DNA from: an uncultured Lachnospiraceae bacterium
GTDB lineage: Bacteria; Bacillota; Clostridia; Lachnospirales; Lachnospiraceae
DNA: 9,052 bases
Assembly: GCA_900539175.1 (NCBI GenBank)
Contig: UQAW01000106.1
Span: 1-9,052 of the forward strand
Direction of reading: 5' to 3'
Of this stretch, positions 6,014-9,052 are shown in pieces (positions within the stretch are counted from its first letter, which is position 1; each line of letters starts with the position of its first letter). A program made the translations under genes and the position numbers. The notes under the pieces were generated by a model that saw nothing but the letters and a program-made list of their open reading frames with translations, was not told where the DNA came from and did no database searches.

Positions 6014-6042
6014 TTGTTAAATGTGACGGAAAGTGTTAAAAT
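6014..6042 (+). promoter_or_regulatory. Extended -10 promoter of secA
   Basis: TTGTTA (6014-6019), a 17-base spacer and TAAAAT (6037-6042), with the extended -10 TG at 6034-6035. The start would be near 6049. It follows the hpf terminator, so secA is transcribed independently. TGTTAA recurs at 5997, 6015 and 6034. Confidence 0.78.
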
Positions 6043-6054
6043 GGACTCTGGGTG

Positions 6055-6081
6055 GTGACGTAGGGAGAAAGATTACGTCAC
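6055..6081 (+). other. Perfect inverted repeat in the secA leader
   Basis: GTGACGTA (6055-6062) and TACGTCAC (6074-6081) form an 8-bp perfect stem around an 11-base purine-rich loop (6063-6073). It would sit within the first bases of the secA transcript and ends 12 bases before the TAGGAG ribosome binding site (6094-6099). No T-run follows, so it is not a terminator. It may be an mRNA-stability stem, a translational control element or a DNA operator. Confidence 0.6.
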
Positions 6082-6109
6082 ACGTTAAAATATTAGGAGC
6101 GAATAATTC

Positions 6110-8680
6110 ATGAAATTAACAGAAAAATTATTTGGGACACACAGTGAGCGCGAATTGAAGCGTATCACGCCGCTGGTTGATAAAATTGAGGCCCTGCGTC
6201 CAGAGATGCAGAAACTATCCGATGATGAACTGCGCGGAAAGACAAAAGAATTTAAAGAGCGGTTGGAAAAGGGTGAGACACTGGATGATATTTTGGTGGA
6301 TGCATACGCAACTGTGCGTGAGGCAGCCAAGCGTGTTCTGGGGATGGAGCACTACAGAGTACAGCTGATCGGCGGTATTATCCTGCATCAGGGGCGTATC
6401 GCAGAGATGCGTACCGGTGAAGGTAAAACCCTGGTATCTACCCTGCCGGCTTATCTGAATGCCCTGACAGGACGGGGGGTTATGATTGTCACGGTCAATG
6501 ATTATCTGGCAAACCGTGATGCCGAGTGGATGGGGAAGGTTCATGAGTTCTTGGGACTGACTGTGGGCGTGGTACTGAACTCTATGAAAAATGACGAGCG
6601 CCGTGCTGCATATGCATGTGATATCACTTATGTGACGAATAACGAACTCGGATTTGATTATCTGCGTGATAACATGGTCATCTACAAGGAACAACTGGTT
6701 CAGAGAGACCTGTATTATGCAATCATCGATGAGGTCGATTCCGTATTGATTGATGAAGCCAGAACGCCGCTCATTATCTCAGGTCAGAGTGGAAAGTCCA
6801 CAAAATTGTATGAAACCTGTGATATTCTGGCACAGCAGTTGAAGCGTGGAGAAGCCAGCGGTGAGATGACAAAGATGACCGCAATTATGGGTGAGGAGAT
6901 TATCGAAACCGGTGATTTTATTGTAAATGAAAAGGACAAGGTTGTCACACTGACAGAGGAAGGTGTGAAGAAGGTAGAGAACTTCTTCCATATCGAGAAC
7001 CTGTCTGATCCGGAGAATCTGGAGATTCAGCATAATATTATCCTGGCACTGCGTGCTCATAACCTGATGTTCAAGGATAAAGATTATGTGGTAAAAGACG
7101 AAGAGGTTCTGATTGTCGATGAGTTTACCGGACGTATCATGCCGGGACGCCGTTATTCTGACGGTCTTCATCAGGCAATCGAGGCAAAGGAGCATGTGAA
7201 GGTAAGACGTGAGAGCAAGACCCTTGCTACGATTACATTCCAGAACTTCTTTAATAAGTTTGAAAAGCGTGCCGGTATGACCGGTACGGCTCTGACCGAG
7301 GAACAGGAGTTCCGTGACATCTATGGAATGGACGTTATCGAGATTCCGACCAATAAGCCGGTTGCACGTATTGATTATGATGATGCGGTATATATGACAA
7401 AGAAAGAAAAGTTCCGTGCTGTCGTAGAAGAGATCAAAGAGTCTCATGAGAAAAATCAGCCGGTTCTGGTTGGTACGATCACCATTGAGACTTCCGAACT
7501 TTTGAGTAAGATGCTGAAGAGAGAAGGCATCAAGCATCAGGTGCTGAACGCAAAGTTCCATGAACTGGAAGCTGAGATTGTTGCACATGCCGGAGAAGCG
7601 GGAACAGTTACTATCGCAACAAATATGGCGGGTCGTGGTACGGATATTAAGCTGGATGAGGCATCCAGAGAGGCAGGCGGTCTGAAGATCATCGGTACGG
7701 AACGTCATGAGTCCAGACGTATTGACAATCAGCTGCGCGGTCGTGCCGGACGTCAGGGAGACCCCGGTGAATCCAGATTCTACATTTCGCTGGAAGATGA
7801 TTTGATGCGTCTGTTTGGTTCTGAGAAATTGATGACTATGTTCAAATCCCTCGGTGTTGCGGAGAATGAACAGATTGAACATAAGATGCTGTCTTCTGCG
7901 ATTGAAAAGGCACAGAAGAAGATTGAGGCAAATAACTATGGAATCCGTAAAAATTTGCTGGATTATGATCAGGTTAACAATGAGCAGAGAGAAATCATTT
8001 ATAAGGAGAGACGCCGTGTACTGGATGGAGAAAGTATGCGTGATGCTATCTTCAAGATGATTTATGATACGGTCGATAATACTGTGGATATGTGTATCGG
8101 AGAGGATGCGGAACCGGAAGACTGGGATTTGAATGAGTTGAATGGTCTGTTGCTTCCGATGATTCCATTGGAGCCGATTGAACATGAGACTGTTCAGAAG
8201 ATGAAGAAAAATGAACTGAAGCAGATGCTCAAAGAGAAAGCCGTGAAACTCTATGAAGAAAAAGAGACGGATTTCCCGCAGGAAGAGCAGATTCGTGAAT
8301 TGGAACGTGTTGTTCTGCTGAAAGTCATTGACCAGAAGTGGATGGATCATATCGACGATATGGATCAGCTCCGTCAGGGAATCGGACTGCAGGCTTACGG
8401 TCAGCGTGATCCGAAGGTGGAATACAAGATGGCTGCCTATGAGATGTTCAATGATATGCTGGCATCCATTCAGCAGGATACGCTGCGGCTGCTCTTCCAT
8501 GTTCGTGTAGAACAGAAGATAGAGAGAGAGCAGGTTGCCAAGGTAACCGGAACCAACAAGGATGATTCCGGTCCGAAGAAGGCATATCAGCGTTCGGAGA
8601 AGAAGGTTTATCCAAATGATCCTTGTCCGTGCGGCAGCGGCAAGAAATATAAGCAGTGCTGCGGACGGAAAGAGGCTTAA
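6110..8680 (+). CDS. secA: Preprotein translocase ATPase SecA
   Basis: SecA is the motor that binds secretory preproteins and pushes them through the SecYEG channel using ATP. The 856-residue protein is full length, slightly longer than the B. subtilis protein. Motifs in order are Walker A MRTGEGKT (100-107, Lys106), Walker B IIDEVD (205-210) followed by SVLIDEARTP, the preprotein cross-linking region to about 370, GMTGTA (389-394), NBD2 with TNMAGRGTD (504-512) and LRGRAGRQGDPG (542-553), the helical scaffold and wing domains, and a C-terminal SEC-C tail PNDPCPCGSGKKYKQCCG. Cys839, Cys841, Cys850 and Cys851 are the expected zinc ligands. About 20 extra residues near 247-270 account for much of the extra length. 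TAGGAG precedes the ATG by ten bases. It has its own promoter. prfB, the usual next gene in many Firmicutes, is not seen before the window ends. Confidence 0.99.
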   Translation: MKLTEKLFGTHSERELKRITPLVDKIEALRPEMQKLSDDELRGKTKEFKERLEKGETLDDILVDAYATVREAAKRVLGMEHYRVQLIGGIILHQGRIAEMRTGEGKTLVSTLPAYLNALTGRGVMIVTVNDYLANRDAEWMGKVHEFLGLTVGVVLNSMKNDERRAAYACDITYVTNNELGFDYLRDNMVIYKEQLVQRDLYYAIIDEVDSVLIDEARTPLIISGQSGKSTKLYETCDILAQQLKRGEASGEMTKMTAIMGEEIIETGDFIVNEKDKVVTLTEEGVKKVENFFHIENLSDPENLEIQHNIILALRAHNLMFKDKDYVVKDEEVLIVDEFTGRIMPGRRYSDGLHQAIEAKEHVKVRRESKTLATITFQNFFNKFEKRAGMTGTALTEEQEFRDIYGMDVIEIPTNKPVARIDYDDAVYMTKKEKFRAVVEEIKESHEKNQPVLVGTITIETSELLSKMLKREGIKHQVLNAKFHELEAEIVAHAGEAGTVTIATNMAGRGTDIKLDEASREAGGLKIIGTERHESRRIDNQLRGRAGRQGDPGESRFYISLEDDLMRLFGSEKLMTMFKSLGVAENEQIEHKMLSSAIEKAQKKIEANNYGIRKNLLDYDQVNNEQREIIYKERRRVLDGESMRDAIFKMIYDTVDNTVDMCIGEDAEPEDWDLNELNGLLLPMIPLEPIEHETVQKMKKNELKQMLKEKAVKLYEEKETDFPQEEQIRELERVVLLKVIDQKWMDHIDDMDQLRQGIGLQAYGQRDPKVEYKMAAYEMFNDMLASIQQDTLRLLFHVRVEQKIEREQVAKVTGTNKDDSGPKKAYQRSEKKVYPNDPCPCGSGKKYKQCCGRKEA

Positions 8681-8726
8681 ATGCAGGTTTGACCTGTTGT
8701 GTTAGATTCATGGGTTTGATTGTAAA

Positions 8727-8766
8727 AAGGGACTGTCGGGAACTATCTATTTCCCGACAGTCCCTT
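8727..8766. terminator. 16-bp perfect hairpin after secA, T-run on the minus strand
   Basis: Bases 8727-8742 pair perfectly with 8751-8766 around an 8-base loop (8743-8750). On the + strand only TTGTCC follows, so the U-tract needed after secA is poor. On the minus strand the stem is followed by five T residues (complement of 8724-8728), a better terminator for transcription arriving from the right. It probably acts in both directions and may shield secA from a convergent transcript. Confidence 0.75.
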
Positions 8767-8856
8767 GTCCGTAACAGCAGTGTCTCTTTTGGCTAAGAAC
8801 ATGTAACAGGTCTGCAGAGGCAAAAAAACTTAAATACCGGAAGCCTGTTCCTTTCT

Positions 8857-9052
8857 GCTGTCCGGGACTTTCATAGTAAACGGACATGTCTGCTGGCGCA
8901 GACATCACCATTTATGAAAGCCAGATGCTCCGTGCTTTGCACTCCCGCATCTGCCGCCAGTATTCGTAATCCGGGCTATCGCCCTGCTTGCTCATACCGG
9001 CTTGCCCGTCCAATGTCCATGACTCGCCGCATGCCAGCATGCGCTCCTCATG
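8857..9052. repeat. Right partial copy of a dispersed repeat with nested hairpins
   Basis: Similarity to the left copy covers 8857-8880 (against 32-55) and 9025-9052 (against 1-28), one mismatch in each. Joining the two copies predicts a unit of about 199 bp closed by the same 24 bases at both ends, about 223 bp in all. Inside lie three stems: an outer 8-bp pair 8868-8875 with 8913-8920, an inner perfect 8-bp stem ATGTCTGC/GCAGACAT (8886-8893 with 8898-8905, loop TGGC), and CGCATG/CATGCG around CCAG near the right edge. The base composition is richer in G+C than most of the window. No transposase is present. The direct terminal repeats, rather than inverted ones, argue against a simple MITE. 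Confidence 0.85.
8912..9052 (-). CDS. Possible small protein frame inside the repeat (partial)
   Basis: On the minus strand 46 sense codons run from the right edge to a TAA at 8914-8912. The frame includes ESWTLDGQAGMSKQGDSP and then DYEYWRQMRECKARSIWLS. Codon choice looks like that of the host genes. By comparison with the left copy the full frame would begin MKVPDSGHEERMLAC and total about 53 residues. The two copies differ by one silent change (GTT/GTC) and one Gly/Ser change. A second ATG with the same first six codons occurs at 8874-8872, but it leads into unrelated DNA and stops soon after. No ribosome binding site precedes either ATG. It may be a real small protein, the remnant of one, or a chance frame in a conserved repeat. 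Confidence 0.2.
   Translation of the reverse strand, partial: HEERMLACGESWTLDGQAGMSKQGDSPDYEYWRQMRECKARSIWLS

Noticed and set aside
6779..8500. A 573-codon open frame antisense to secA
   Set aside because: It is a shadow of secA codon usage, with a His/Leu/Ile-rich, featureless translation. The sense strand encodes every SecA motif.
8914..9052. A + strand frame in the repeat (MKARCSVLCTPASAAS...)
   Set aside because: It is offset antisense to the more protein-like minus-strand frame, with a Cys/Ala/Arg/Pro bias typical of chance translations and no ribosome binding site.
1..9052. The terminal repeats as a CRISPR array or as proof of a plasmid
   Set aside because: Only two distant partial copies are seen, with no regular short spacers and no cas genes. 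The terminal overlap has a mismatch, and the genes are chromosomal housekeeping genes.

Overview
The window looks like a chromosomal segment from a low-to-moderate-GC Firmicute, most probably a gut Lachnospiraceae (Blautia-like). The evidence is strong AAGGAGG-type ribosome binding sites, sigma-A-type promoters, an L-box ahead of dapA, the long-form hpf followed by secA, and a eukaryotic-type HisA. The family assignment is inference; no search was possible. All convincing protein genes lie on the + strand.

Layout. (1) 1-55 is the end of a dispersed repeat whose other partial copy closes the window (8857-9052). (2) 101-381 is not a gene despite an open frame. It holds a promoter, a lysine riboswitch aptamer and an intrinsic terminator that control dapA. 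(3) dapA-dapB (456-2092) overlap by 4 bases and encode two consecutive steps of diaminopimelate/lysine synthesis. (4) 2187-2582 encodes a small Asn-rich lipoprotein, followed by a good terminator. (5) 2837-5152 carries three genes in a row: a NifX/NifB-like metal-cofactor protein with a His/Cys tail, an S66 (MccF/LD-carboxypeptidase-like) serine peptidase, and a stand-alone eukaryotic-type HisA. (6) hpf (5308-5835), with its own promoter and a terminator, encodes the long hibernation factor. (7) secA (6110-8680), with its own extended -10 promoter and a leader hairpin, encodes the preprotein translocase ATPase. (8) 8681-9052 has no ordinary gene. It holds a 16-bp perfect hairpin whose T-run lies on the minus strand, then the second repeat copy.

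How the genes fit together. The first block is a lysine-feedback unit: lysine binding should fold the aptamer, free the terminator and shut off dapA-dapB. The middle block mixes a cofactor-like protein, a peptidase and a histidine enzyme with no obvious common pathway. hpf and secA are conserved Firmicute neighbours, but here each has its own promoter and a terminator lies between them.

The least explained part is the repeat. Joining the two partial copies gives an inferred unit of about 199 bp bounded by 24-base direct repeats. It contains nested hairpins and a minus-strand frame of about 53 codons with protein-like composition. Both window ends lie in the same 28 bases of this repeat (one mismatch), which suggests an assembly that broke at a multicopy element.
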